Source of the DNA: Paratractidigestivibacter faecalis
GTDB lineage: Bacteria > Actinomycetota > Coriobacteriia > Coriobacteriales > Atopobiaceae
DNA: 64,000 nucleotides
Reading direction: 5' to 3'
NCBI RefSeq assembly: GCF_003416765.1
Contig: NZ_QSNG01000001.1
Span: forward strand, 274,742 to 338,741
Shown here: piece after piece, positions 14,682-23,379 of the stretch
Position numbering within the stretch: the first letter of the stretch is position 1
Layout: every line of letters starts with the position of its first letter
Program-made: the position numbers and the translations under genes
The notes under the pieces: model-generated
The model's input: only the letters and a program-made list of their open reading frames with translations
Database searches by the model: none
What the model was told of the DNA's origin: nothing

Positions 14682-15927
14682 GAAGCCCACTGGGGCCAAA
14701 GGGCGCGGCCGCGGCCTTTGGCTGCCGTCGATTCCGCAGGTGAGCGGCACGAGCCTGCTCTGCGCGGTCCTCCTCGGCGTGGCGGCGCTCGGCCTTGGCC
14801 TTCTTGCCTTTGACAGGCTGGTGCTGCCCGGCAACGGCCACGCAGACGCGAGCAAGCTCTACGACTACGTCTATGCGCAGGGCAAGTCCGAGAACGTCGA
14901 CTTTGTGACCAGCAACATGTCCGACGACGGCTACCTCTGCTTTGGCTCCTCCGAGTGGTACGTCTCCAAAAACCGCGTGAGTATGTGCCCCCAGGCCGTG
15001 TTTGGCGAGAACAACGCGGGCGTTGACATGACCTACATCGGTGAGGGCTACGACCAGAGCCTCTGGCAGGCCATCGCCGCGGGCGCCTACGGCAGCTCGG
15101 GCAAGGTCCGCAACCGCAAGGTCATGATCGTGGTTTCTCCCCAGTGGTTCTTCAAGGGCTCGGGCGACCAGGACAAGTTCTACACGAAGTTCTCCTACAG
15201 CCTCTACCGCGCCTGCATGCAGAGCGCCCAGCTCTCCGACCAGACCAAGGCCTACCTGCGCCGTCGCTGCTCCGAGCTGGGCATCGACGCGCAGAAGCTC
15301 TCCGCGGCGAGCCATGACACGCCCCTTGACGCCATAAACGACGCGGCGTTTGCGGCGGCGGACTCCTGGAGGCTGCGCAGCCAGATTCCCAACATCGTGA
15401 GCCTGGCGCCCACCAAGAGCGCCACGCGCGCGAGCGGCCAGCCCACGGGCGAGCCGGACTGGAACGCGCTGCTGGCCAGCGCCGAGGCCGAGGGCCAGGC
15501 GGCCTGCACCAACAACGACTTTGGCATCTACGACGAGTTCTGGGAGAAGAACCACACGTACGACCCCGAGCTCTTCCAGAACTTTGACGACGCAGCGGAC
15601 GAGTACGCGGACTTTGCCTGCCTTCTCCAGGTGTGCCGCGAGGTTGGCTTCGAGCCGCTCGTCTGCATCCTGCCGGTCCATGGCCAGTGGTATGACGTGA
15701 GCGATGTCTCCTCGGACGTGCGGCAGCGCTACTATCAGGCAATACGCGAGGCCTGCCAGAAGGCGGGCGCCAGCTACGCGGACTTCTCGCCCTACGAGTA
15801 CGAGAAGTACTTCCTGTGCGACACGGTGCACCCGGGCTGGAAGGGCTGGGTGCGCATAGAGCAGGCGTTCTACGACTTTGTGAGCGGCAACGACGACGAG
15901 TACCCGACGAGGGCGGGTGGGCGCTGA
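14674..15927 (+). CDS. dltD: Teichoic acid D-alanylation protein DltD
   Basis: A 417-residue protein with one N-terminal membrane anchor (SLLCAVLLGVAALGLGLLAF) and an extracytoplasmic SGNH-type domain. Catalytic-looking residues are the Ser of CFGSSEWYVSK and the Asp/His of CDTVHPGWKGW near the C-terminus. It completes D-alanyl transfer to lipoteichoic acid. The start ATG 14674 lies within the end of dltB after GGGAGG. Its stop TGA overlaps the ATG of the next micro-protein (TGATG). Confidence 0.93.
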   Translation: MDRKPTGAKGRGRGLWLPSIPQVSGTSLLCAVLLGVAALGLGLLAFDRLVLPGNGHADASKLYDYVYAQGKSENVDFVTSNMSDDGYLCFGSSEWYVSKNRVSMCPQAVFGENNAGVDMTYIGEGYDQSLWQAIAAGAYGSSGKVRNRKVMIVVSPQWFFKGSGDQDKFYTKFSYSLYRACMQSAQLSDQTKAYLRRRCSELGIDAQKLSAASHDTPLDAINDAAFAAADSWRLRSQIPNIVSLAPTKSATRASGQPTGEPDWNALLASAEAEGQAACTNNDFGIYDEFWEKNHTYDPELFQNFDDAADEYADFACLLQVCREVGFEPLVCILPVHGQWYDVSDVSSDVRQRYYQAIREACQKAGASYADFSPYEYEKYFLCDTVHPGWKGWVRIEQAFYDFVSGNDDEYPTRAGGR

Positions 15928-16064
15928 TGGGCAAAGGGCTGCTTCGCGCGGCGCTCCTTGCAGGGGCGGCGCTTGCCGTGGTGGCGTTCGGCGCCCTGCT
16001 GGTCTGGTTCATCGCGCTCTCGGGGCTTAACGAGCCGGTGGGGTTTGTCTATGGCGGATTCTAG
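15927..16064 (+). CDS. DltX-like membrane micro-protein
   Basis: A 45-residue protein with one transmembrane helix (about residues 8-32, ALLAGAALAVVAFGALLVWF) and the tail SGLNEPVGFVYGGF. The ending F-V-Y-x-x-F resembles the conserved C-terminal motif of DltX (F-I-Y-N-x-F), the micro-protein that works with DltB/DltD in Firmicutes dlt operons. There dltX lies upstream of dltA; here the candidate is downstream of dltD. Its ATG overlaps the dltD stop (TGATG), which gives strong translational coupling. The DltX assignment is inferred from size, topology, operon and tail. Confidence 0.7.
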   Translation: MGKGLLRAALLAGAALAVVAFGALLVWFIALSGLNEPVGFVYGGF

Positions 16065-17652
16065 GCGATTCCTTGCCGGGGCTGCGAAGGGCGACCATAC
16101 CCATCCGTTGCGGGCGCTGGCGTTTGCCCTGTTGGCTGTTCTCCTTGCCTCCGGTTGGGTGTGGTCGGTGCCGGCGCATGCCGACGAGGCGCTCCTCCCG
16201 GACGAGGCCGACGACGCGCAGGCGGAGGCCGACGAAGCCGACCCCACCGACATGGGCGTGGCGCCCATTGGCGCCGAGCTGCGCGGGGAGGTGCTCTCGT
16301 CTGCGTTGGACGCCTATCTTGACCAGGCGTTTCCCGCGTCGGGCGTGCCGGGTGCGGCCGTGGCCGTGGTTGACTCGGACGGCGTGCGCTACCTGCGGAC
16401 GGTGGGCGACGTCACCTCCGCGGACCAGACCTTCATCATCGGCTCGCTCTCCAAGAGCATGGCCTCGGCGGCCGTCCAGCAGCTGGTGGACGCGGGCGCC
16501 GTCAGCCTGGATGCGCCCGTAGACGACTACCTGCCCGCCTACGGCGTCCCGCGCTCGGTGACGGTGCGCGACCTCCTCAACCAGACGAGCGGCTTTGGCT
16601 ACTACCAGAGCCTCGCCGACGCGCGGGTGGGGGAGTCCTACGGCGAGTTCTCGTACGCCAACGCCAACTACGACCTGCTGGGTAGGCTCGTGGAGAGTGC
16701 GAGCGGCCTGTCCTACGGGGACTACCTGCGCAGGAACCTCTGGGGTCCGCTCGGCATGGCCGACGCCTGCCTGGACGGCGAGAAGAGCGCTGCGGCCGCC
16801 GGCAGCGATGACAACGCCGGCGGCGGCATCGACGGCGAGGCCACCGGCCATCGCAACTGGTTCGGGCTGCCCGTGGCCGACGGCTTCGTGCATGAGAGGG
16901 GAGACGGCGCCTGGGGAGGCCCCGCCTCTGGCTACGTGCGCGCAAGCATCAGCGACATGGCCTCCTACCTGCGCATGTACCTCAATAGCGGTGCGGGCGT
17001 GGTCTCGCGCGCGGGCGTACATCGCATGGTCTTTGACCGTGTTCCAGACGCCAGCGGGGACACCTGCTACGGCATGGGCTGGACCACCTACAGCTGGGGC
17101 GACGGCGAGCTCGTGATGTCGCACGACGGCGACGTGGAGAACTACGTGGCGCGCATGTGCGTCATTCCCGGGCGCGACCTGGGCATCGTGCTCCTGGCTG
17201 ACCAGAACGACGCGGTGGGTGGAAACGCCGCGTTCTGGCAGATGGCCGACGACGTGACCTCACTTGCGGTGGGAGGCGTGGCCGTGGGCATCGACCCCGG
17301 CGAGACGTGCGCCACGCACGCCTGCTACGACGCTGCCTACCTGCTGGCGATTCTCGCCTGCGTGGCGCCCGTCCTGCTCGCGCGCCGCTGGGCCGGGAGG
17401 ATGGCCGCAGCAGACGCCCCCGAGCGGGCCGTGCGCGCGGCGTGGGCGGTCGCCCTCCATGTGGCGGTGCCCGTCTGCGTGGCGCTTGTCCCCGCGGGCT
17501 TTGGCATGCGCCTGCGCGACTTCGCGGACTTCTACCCCGAGCAGGCCCTGGTCATGGCCATCTGCGACGTGCTGCTGGCGGCCGGCGGCGCCATGAAGGT
17601 GGCCTCCCTGGGACGAGCCCGGGGAGGCCATGGTTGCGTTGCGTGTGGCTGA
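16051..17652 (+). CDS. Beta-lactamase-fold serine hydrolase with C-terminal membrane helices (DltE-like?)
   Basis: A 533-residue serine hydrolase of the beta-lactamase/class C PBP-like family. A basic N-terminus and hydrophobic signal (LRALAFALLAVLLASGWVWS) precede an acidic linker. The catalytic domain shows SxxK in FIIGSLSKSMASAA (about residue 130), YxN in FSYANANYDLLGRL and a C-terminal HDG in VMSHDGDVENY. The last 120 residues hold about three hydrophobic segments. The start ATG 16051 lies inside the DltX-like gene (14-base overlap). Lactiplantibacillus DltE (PbpX2), a related hydrolase in a dlt operon, removes D-alanine from lipoteichoic acid; a similar editing role here is inferred from context only. 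A D,D-carboxypeptidase is the alternative. Confidence 0.8.
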   Translation: MADSRRFLAGAAKGDHTHPLRALAFALLAVLLASGWVWSVPAHADEALLPDEADDAQAEADEADPTDMGVAPIGAELRGEVLSSALDAYLDQAFPASGVPGAAVAVVDSDGVRYLRTVGDVTSADQTFIIGSLSKSMASAAVQQLVDAGAVSLDAPVDDYLPAYGVPRSVTVRDLLNQTSGFGYYQSLADARVGESYGEFSYANANYDLLGRLVESASGLSYGDYLRRNLWGPLGMADACLDGEKSAAAAGSDDNAGGGIDGEATGHRNWFGLPVADGFVHERGDGAWGGPASGYVRASISDMASYLRMYLNSGAGVVSRAGVHRMVFDRVPDASGDTCYGMGWTTYSWGDGELVMSHDGDVENYVARMCVIPGRDLGIVLLADQNDAVGGNAAFWQMADDVTSLAVGGVAVGIDPGETCATHACYDAAYLLAILACVAPVLLARRWAGRMAAADAPERAVRAAWAVALHVAVPVCVALVPAGFGMRLRDFADFYPEQALVMAICDVLLAAGGAMKVASLGRARGGHGCVACG

Positions 17653-17674
17653 GGCGCGCCGTTGCGCGCGGGCG

Positions 17675-18121
17675 CTACTTGTTGCTGAAGGTGACGCCGC
17701 AGGAGCCCCCGTCGGGACCCACGAGGTCCGCCAGCGTCTTTGAGTCGAGGTAGGAGGAGGTCACGCGGCCGAGGTCCCTCCAGACGCTCACAGTGCTGCA
17801 AGAGCCTATCTGCGGGCAGATGGTGCCGTTGGAGCAGTCCAGGCACCCGACCGGCGCAAGGGAGCCCTCGGCGGCGCGCAGGAGCTCTCCCAGCGTGTAC
17901 TCCTCGGGCTTGCGCGTGAGCTTGTAGCCGCCGCCCTTGCCACGCTGGCTCTGCACGTACCCGGCCTTGTGCATGAGGGATATGACCTGCTCCAGGTACT
18001 TGCGCGAGATGTTCTGGCGCTTGGAGACGTCGCCCAGGGAGACCCAGCCCTCGTGGCTCGCGAGGTCTGCCATGGCGCGCAGCGCGTACATGCCCTTTGT
18101 CGAGAACATGCCGGTAGCCAT
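17675..18121 (-). CDS. Rrf2-family Fe-S regulator (IscR/SufR-like)
   Basis: A 148-residue transcription regulator. The N-terminal winged helix reads GMYALRAMADLASHEGWVSL, then ISRKYLEQVISLMHKAGYVQSQRGKGGGYKL, the Rrf2 signature. A cysteine cluster CLDC-x5-C-x5-C near residues 100-115 can hold an Fe-S cluster. The start ATG 18121 follows GAAGGGAG; the longer frame upstream is ignored. It is the last gene of the minus-strand suf operon, as in other actinobacteria and Firmicutes, and probably senses Fe-S status to control it. The gene ends 22 bases from the convergent hydrolase gene. Confidence 0.9.
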   Translation of the reverse strand: MATGMFSTKGMYALRAMADLASHEGWVSLGDVSKRQNISRKYLEQVISLMHKAGYVQSQRGKGGGYKLTRKPEEYTLGELLRAAEGSLAPVGCLDCSNGTICPQIGSCSTVSVWRDLGRVTSSYLDSKTLADLVGPDGGSCGVTFSNK

Positions 18122-18167
18122 GAGTTTCTCCCTTCGGTGTCTGTGGCGGGTGGAACTGGTGCGAAAA

Positions 18168-18196
18168 GTTGACAAAGGGACTGTCCCTTTGTCAAC
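18168..18196. repeat. Perfect 14-bp-arm palindrome, GGGAC/GTCCC family
   Basis: GTTGACAAAGGGAC (18168-18181), one central T, then the exact complement (18183-18196). It lies between sufU and the Rrf2 gene. Relatives with the same AAAGGGAC-N-GTCCCTTT core occur at 45279-45313 and 56472-56488. It may attenuate transcription between sufU and the regulator, or be a dispersed palindrome. Confidence 0.8.
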
Positions 18197-18203
18197 TCGG
18201 ACG

Positions 18204-18641
18204 TTACTTGCGGGCCTGGAGCATCTCCTCGAGGGTGCGCCAGGCGAGCTCGGCGCACTTGACGCGCGCGGGCATGTGGGCGATGTCCTTCAGGATGGCG
18301 GCGTCCTCAAGCTCGTCGATCCTGGGGTCGTCCTCGGAGACCTCGCCGCGGACCATCTGCATGAAGAGCTTGCAGAGGCCGATGGCCTGCTCGGGGGTCT
18401 TGCCCACCATGAGGTCGCTCATGATGTCGGCAGAGGCCTGGCTGATGGCGCAGCCGTGGCCGGTGAAGGCGGCCTCGTCGATGGTGCCGTCGTCGGCAAA
18501 GCGCACGCTGAAGGTGAGCTCGTCTCCGCAGGAGGGGTTGACGCCCTCGTGGGTGCAGTCGGGGCAGTCCATCTGGTACTTGTAGTCCGGGTGGGACACG
18601 TGGTCCATGAACTCGGCGTTGTAGAGGTCAGTCACGGCCAT
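18204..18641 (-). CDS. sufU: SufU Fe-S assembly / sulfur-acceptor protein
   Basis: A 145-residue SufU/IscU-like zinc protein that accepts sulfur from SufS. Ligand cysteines are visible in NPSCGDEL, FTGHGCAISQASAD and VKCAELAW, with the inserted region typical for SufU and not for IscU. Its start overlaps the 3' end of sufS by 14 bases. It works with SufS in persulfide transfer to the SufBCD scaffold. Confidence 0.93.
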   Translation of the reverse strand: MAVTDLYNAEFMDHVSHPDYKYQMDCPDCTHEGVNPSCGDELTFSVRFADDGTIDEAAFTGHGCAISQASADIMSDLMVGKTPEQAIGLCKLFMQMVRGEVSEDDPRIDELEDAAILKDIAHMPARVKCAELAWRTLEEMLQARK

Positions 18642-19902
18642 GGAATACCGTCCAAACTTGGGTCAGGGCGTCCACCAGGCGGTCGACGTCGCTTTGGTCG
18701 TTGTAGAAGGCCAGGCTGGCACGGCAGCAGGCCAGGTTCTCCACACCGAGCCAGGTGAGCAGCGGCTGGGCGCAGTGGTGGCCGGCGCGGATGCACACGC
18801 CCGACATGTCCAGGATGCTGGCCACGTCGTGCGGGTGGACGCCGCGCACGTTGAAGCTGATGACGCCGTGGTGCTGGGAGGCCTCGGGGTGGCCGATGAG
18901 CTCGACGAAGTCCAGCTGCCCCATGCGCTCCCACGCGTAGGCAACCAGGGCAGCCTCGCGGGCGGCCACGGCCTCGTAGCCCACCGTCTGCGTGAGGTAG
19001 GTCAGGGCCTCGCCCGTGGCGTAGATGCCGGCGGCGTCCTGCGTGCCGGCCTCGAACTTCTCGGGCACGGGCGCCCAGGTGGCGTCCTGCTCGGTCACGG
19101 AGTCGATCATCTCGCCGCCGGTAAGCATGGGCGGCATGGCGTCGAGAAGGTCGTGCCTGCCCCACAGCACGCCGATGCCCATGGGACCCAGCGCCTTGTG
19201 GGCAGAGAAGGCCAGGAAGTCCGCACCGAGCGCGCGCACGTCGACGGCCATGTGGGGCACGGACTGGGCGCCGTCGACCACCATGTAGCCGCCCTGCGCG
19301 TGTACGGCCGCGGCAATCTTCTCCACGGGAAGGCGGATGCCCAGCACGTTGGAGACCTCGGCGGCGGCGCAGATGCGGGTCTTGGGGCCAATCTTGGCGG
19401 CAATCTCCTCGTCGGTGATGACGCCGTCCTCGTTGGGGTAGAGGAAGACGAGCGTGGCGCCGGCGGCCCGGCAGGCCTGCTGCCAGGGGATGAGGTCGGA
19501 GTGGTGCTCCATGATGGTCACGCAAACCTCGTCGCCGGCCTTGAGCACAAGCGGCGAGAATGACTTGGCCACCAGGTTCAGGCTCTCGGACGTGTTGCGG
19601 GTGAAGACGACGTCCTGCGCCAGCGCGCGGCCGTCCTCGTCGACGGCGCCGATGAGGCGCGCGACCTGCTCGCGCACGCGGCCGATCTCTGCCGTGGCGG
19701 CCACGGACAGGCTGTAGAGGCCGCGAAGCGGGTTGGCGTTCATGGTCTCGTAGAAGCGGCGCTCGGCGTCAAGCACGCACGCAGGGCGCTGAGCGGTGGC
19801 GGCGCTGTCAAGGAAGGCCAGCTCGGGGTGGCCGGCCAGCAGGGGAAAGTCCTGCTTCACGGGGTTCTGGCTGATGTCAGCCGCGGCCTTGGCGTCTAGC
19901 AT
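18628..19902 (-). CDS. sufS: Cysteine desulfurase SufS
   Basis: A 424-residue PLP-dependent class V aminotransferase-fold enzyme that removes sulfur from cysteine. The PLP lysine is in FSAHKALGPMG, the substrate motif NTSESLNLVAKSF is present, and the catalytic Cys lies in GVCIRAGHHCAQPLL, the group II (SufS) pattern. The start ATG 19902 overlaps the sufD stop. It forms a pair with SufU encoded next. Confidence 0.95.
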   Translation of the reverse strand: MLDAKAAADISQNPVKQDFPLLAGHPELAFLDSAATAQRPACVLDAERRFYETMNANPLRGLYSLSVAATAEIGRVREQVARLIGAVDEDGRALAQDVVFTRNTSESLNLVAKSFSPLVLKAGDEVCVTIMEHHSDLIPWQQACRAAGATLVFLYPNEDGVITDEEIAAKIGPKTRICAAAEVSNVLGIRLPVEKIAAAVHAQGGYMVVDGAQSVPHMAVDVRALGADFLAFSAHKALGPMGIGVLWGRHDLLDAMPPMLTGGEMIDSVTEQDATWAPVPEKFEAGTQDAAGIYATGEALTYLTQTVGYEAVAAREAALVAYAWERMGQLDFVELIGHPEASQHHGVISFNVRGVHPHDVASILDMSGVCIRAGHHCAQPLLTWLGVENLACCRASLAFYNDQSDVDRLVDALTQVWTVFHGRD

Positions 19903-21035
19903 GCGGCCTCGCCTCCCTCGGGCAGCCCTGCGCCCTCGTCGAAGTCGTGGGCAACGTCTGCGCCCAGGACCTCCTCGGCGCGCAGCACGGCCGCGCGGTG
20001 GGAGGCCTCCTCGGGGGCGTGCATGATGGCGTCCTCGAAGATGGCCCGCACAAAGAGCTGCTCGGCCTCGCGGCGAGAAAGGCCGCGGTCCATGAGGTAG
20101 TCGATCTGCTCGGGGCTCACGCTGCCGATGGTGGCGCCGTGGTTGCCGGCCACGTCGTCCTCGTCGCAGAGGATGACGGGCATGGTCTTGTTGACTACGT
20201 CGTCGCCCAGGACGAGCACGCTCTCGGCCTCGTTGCCCTTGGAGCCGCGGGCGCCGTGGACGAGGTCGATGGTGGCGCGCAGGGTCTTGCGGGCGGCGTC
20301 GTCAAGGGCGCCGGACTCGCTGACCTCGGCACGGGTGTTGCGGCCGCGCTGGCGCACGACGTGGTTGATGTCCAGGACGTCCTTGCGGCGGGCGTGGTAG
20401 CGGCAGGTGAGGTCCGCGCGGGAGCGGTCGCCGGCCAGGTCGATGGCGCTGCCCAGGGCGAGGGTGCCTCCGCCCAGGGCGTACTGGCGCACCTCGACGC
20501 GGGCGTCGGCGGCGGCGCTCACGCCCAGGCTCTCCAGGTGCTGCTGGCCCTCGGCCACGCCCAGGACCTCGACGATGGTGACGCAGGCGCGGGCCTCGGC
20601 GACCACGCGCAGCAGGGAGGCGCACGTGCCCGCCTGGCCCTGGCCGGACGCGGCCACCACGATGGTGGCGCTCGCGCCCTCGCGGACCATGACGCCGGTG
20701 TCTGCCACCTGGCCCTCGTCCGCGCTCACGGAGACCACGATGGGCTCCTCGCGGTGGGTACCGCGCGGCACCTCGACGTAGCGGGAGTCTGCCGCCTGGG
20801 AGCAGACCCAGTCGGTGACCTTCTGTCCCATGCCGCACTCTATCTTGGAGAAGAGCTGCGGCAGCGCGAAGTGCACGTCTCCCTTGCGGGAGATGCTGGG
20901 CACGGTGAGGGTTATGTCGTTGGCGCGCAGGCGGTTCCACGTCTGCGCAGGCGGGGTGCTCACGCGCTCGAGCGTGACGGTGCCCGCATTGGCGGCCGCG
21001 GGTGCGGCGGCCTGCTGGTTCTTCTCGTCAGCCAT
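19896..21035 (-). CDS. sufD: Fe-S assembly scaffold SufD
   Basis: A 379-residue SufBD-family protein. The central beta-helix region includes VEVRQYALGGGTLALGSAID and SGALDDAARKTLRATIDLVHG, and the C-terminal core LCDEDDVAGNHGATIGSV plus IDYLMDRGLSRREAEQL is the SufB/SufD signature. The true start ATG 21035 shares one base with the sufB stop (TAATG); the longer frame upstream is an artefact in sufB. It pairs with SufB and SufC in the scaffold complex. Confidence 0.93.
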   Translation of the reverse strand: MADEKNQQAAAPAAANAGTVTLERVSTPPAQTWNRLRANDITLTVPSISRKGDVHFALPQLFSKIECGMGQKVTDWVCSQAADSRYVEVPRGTHREEPIVVSVSADEGQVADTGVMVREGASATIVVAASGQGQAGTCASLLRVVAEARACVTIVEVLGVAEGQQHLESLGVSAAADARVEVRQYALGGGTLALGSAIDLAGDRSRADLTCRYHARRKDVLDINHVVRQRGRNTRAEVSESGALDDAARKTLRATIDLVHGARGSKGNEAESVLVLGDDVVNKTMPVILCDEDDVAGNHGATIGSVSPEQIDYLMDRGLSRREAEQLFVRAIFEDAIMHAPEEASHRAAVLRAEEVLGADVAHDFDEGAGLPEGGEAAC

Positions 21036-22456
21036 TAGCCGATGGCCCCTTCCATCTCGAGCTTGATCAGGTTGTTCATCTCCACGGCGTACTCCATGGG
21101 GAGCTCCTTGGAGACGGGGTTGGCAAAGCCGTTGACCACCAGGGTGCGCGCCTCGGCCTCCGAGCAGCCGCGGCTCATGAGGTAGAGGATGGTGTCGTCG
21201 GAGATGCGGCCGATGGTGGCCTCGTGGCCCACCTGGGCGGTGGCGTTGCGCACGTCCATGGCGGGGATGGTGTCGGAGCGGCTGATGTCGTCCAGCATGA
21301 GGGACTGGCAGGAGACGCTGCAGCGGGCGCGGTCGGCGCGGCGGCCCACCACCACGGAGCTGCGGAAGGTGTTGATGCCGCCGTCCTTGGAGATGGACTT
21401 GGTGTTGACCGTGGCCGTGGTGTCGGGCCCGTTCATGACGACCTTGCAGCCGGTGTCCAGGTCCTGCGTGGCGCCGGCAAAGGTGATGCCGGTGAACTCG
21501 CAGCTGGAGCGCGCGCCCTCCATGATGGTGGTGGGGTAGAGGTAGGAGACGTGGCTGCCAAAGGAGCCGGAGACCCACTCCATCTTGGCGTCGGCGCCTA
21601 CCTTGGCGCGCTTGGTGTTGAGGTTGTACATGTTCTTGGACCAGTTCTCGATGGTGGAGTAGCGCAGACGCGCGCCGTCCTTCACGAAGAGCTCCACGGC
21701 ACCGGCGTGGAGGTTGGCCTCAAAGTACTTGGGGGCGGAGCAGCCCTCAATGAAGTGCAGGTCGGCGCCGGGCTCCACGATGATGAGCGTGTGCTCGAAC
21801 TGGCCCGCGCCCTGCGCGTTCAGTCGGAAGTAGCTCTGCAGCGGGTAGTCCAGGGTGACGCCGGCGGGCACGTAGACGAAGGAGCCGCCGCTCCAGACGG
21901 CGTAGTGCAGTGCCGCGAACTTGTGGTCGGTGGGTGGGATGAGCGTGCCAAAGTACTCGTGCACGACGGGCTCCCACTGGGGGTCGTGCAGCGCGTCCTC
22001 GATGGTGGTGTAGACCACGCCCTGCTTGGCCACGTCCTCGCGCATGTTGTGGTAGACGATCTCGGAGTCGTACTGGGCGCCCACGCCGGCCAGGCTCTCG
22101 CGCTCGGCGGCCGGGATGCCCAGGCGGTCGAAGGTGTCCTTGATGTCCTCGGGCACGTCGTCCCAGCTCTTGGCCTGCTTGGTCTTGGGCGAGACGTACG
22201 TGGAGATGTGGTCCAGGTCAAGGCCGGCGATGGAGGGACCCCAGTTGTCCGCCATGGGGCGGGCGTGGTACTTGTCCAGCGCGTCCAGGCGCATCTGGAG
22301 CATCCACTCGGGCTCGTCCTTCTTGGCGCTGATGGCGCGGACGATGTCGGGCGTCAGGCCGTCGGCGTAGCGCTCGTAGCCCTCCTCGGACTTGGTGAAG
22401 TCGTAGAGGGAGCGGTCGACGTCGGCCACCTGGGTGCGCTTGCGCTCCTCGCTCAC
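21035..22456 (-). CDS. sufB: Fe-S assembly scaffold SufB
   Basis: A 473-residue SufB protein, the main scaffold on which Fe-S clusters form. Recognisable stretches are SEIVYHNMREDVAKQGVVY, GSFVYVPAGVTLDYPLQSYF, EHTLIIVEPGADLHFIEGC, SSCEFTGITFAGATQDLDTG and the C-terminal GHEATIGRISDDTILYLMSRG. It overlaps sufC by four bases upstream and sufD by one base downstream, so the whole set is translationally coupled. Confidence 0.96.
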   Translation of the reverse strand: MSEERKRTQVADVDRSLYDFTKSEEGYERYADGLTPDIVRAISAKKDEPEWMLQMRLDALDKYHARPMADNWGPSIAGLDLDHISTYVSPKTKQAKSWDDVPEDIKDTFDRLGIPAAERESLAGVGAQYDSEIVYHNMREDVAKQGVVYTTIEDALHDPQWEPVVHEYFGTLIPPTDHKFAALHYAVWSGGSFVYVPAGVTLDYPLQSYFRLNAQGAGQFEHTLIIVEPGADLHFIEGCSAPKYFEANLHAGAVELFVKDGARLRYSTIENWSKNMYNLNTKRAKVGADAKMEWVSGSFGSHVSYLYPTTIMEGARSSCEFTGITFAGATQDLDTGCKVVMNGPDTTATVNTKSISKDGGINTFRSSVVVGRRADRARCSVSCQSLMLDDISRSDTIPAMDVRNATAQVGHEATIGRISDDTILYLMSRGCSEAEARTLVVNGFANPVSKELPMEYAVEMNNLIKLEMEGAIG

Positions 22457-23244
22457 TCGGCATCACCCGTCTTGGGGGAGATGATGCCCTTCTCGGCGGC
22501 CTCGCGCTCAAAGCGCTCGAAGCCGTTGGCGTCGATGTCGGAGATGAGGGAGGCGGGGCCCTCGGCCACCATGTGGCCCTTCACCATGACGTGGGTGCGG
22601 TCGACCTCGAGGCGCTCCAGGATGCGCGTGTTGTGCGTGATGACGATGAGCGCGCCGTCGCACTCCTTGCGGTAGGCCTCGATGCCGCGGCTGACGACGC
22701 CCAGGGCGTCGACGTCCAGGCCGGAGTCGGTCTCGTCGAGGATGGCGAGCTTGGGGCGCAGGAGCAGGAGCTGGAGCATCTCGATCTTCTTCTTCTCGCC
22801 GCCGGAGAAGCCCACGTTGAGCTCGCGCATGAGGAAGGACTGGTCAAGGTCGAGCTGGTCGGCGATCTCTCCCACGCGCTGGCGGAACTTGCGCGCGGTG
22901 GTCTTGAGCTCGGGGCGCATCTGGCAGATGGTGCGCAGGAAGCTGTAGAGGGGCACGCCGGGCACCTCGACGGGGGCCTGGTAGGAGAGGAAGATACCGG
23001 CCAGGGAGCGCTTGTCGGCGGAGGCGTCGGTGAGGTCGGCGCCGTCAAAGCTGATGCTGCCGTCGGTGACGCGGTAGGTGGGGTCGCCCATGATGACGTG
23101 GCCTAGCGTGGACTTGCCGGCGCCGTTGGGGCCCATGAGCACGTGGCACTCGCCCTCGCCCACGGAAAGGTCGACCCCGTGGAGGATGGGCTTGTCTTCG
23201 GTCCCAGCAAAGACCTGGCTCACGTTGAGAAGCTCACTTGCCAT
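22453..23244 (-). CDS. sufC: Fe-S assembly ATPase SufC
   Basis: A 263-residue ABC-type cytosolic ATPase of the SufBCD complex. Walker A is GPNGAGKSTL, the signature FSGGEKKKIEM, Walker B LAILDETDSGLD, with the switch His in VITHNTRIL. It is the first gene of the minus-strand operon sufC-B-D-S-U-rrf2; the start ATG 23244 follows AAGGAGAG. A candidate promoter lies about 105 bases upstream. Confidence 0.95.
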   Translation of the reverse strand: MASELLNVSQVFAGTEDKPILHGVDLSVGEGECHVLMGPNGAGKSTLGHVIMGDPTYRVTDGSISFDGADLTDASADKRSLAGIFLSYQAPVEVPGVPLYSFLRTICQMRPELKTTARKFRQRVGEIADQLDLDQSFLMRELNVGFSGGEKKKIEMLQLLLLRPKLAILDETDSGLDVDALGVVSRGIEAYRKECDGALIVITHNTRILERLEVDRTHVMVKGHMVAEGPASLISDIDANGFERFEREAAEKGIISPKTGDAE

Positions 23245-23351
23245 GTATCTCTCCTTATGGTTGGCGCGCGGGTGCGCGCTGGCGTGCTGGCTGTTGCGTG
23301 CGACGGCCGGGTGGGCCGCCGCGGTCGCGCCCTGTGGGCGCAGCCTAATTC

Positions 23352-23379
23352 ATACTAGTTTGTGGGGATTTTGGCGCAA
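23352..23379 (-). promoter_or_regulatory. Candidate promoter of the suf operon
   Basis: On the minus strand TTGCGC (23379-23374) and TAGTAT (23357-23352) are separated by 16 bases; a second TATGAAT overlaps the -10. The leader to sufC is about 100 bases. The short AT-rich patch is a plausible target for the Rrf2 regulator. Confidence 0.4.
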
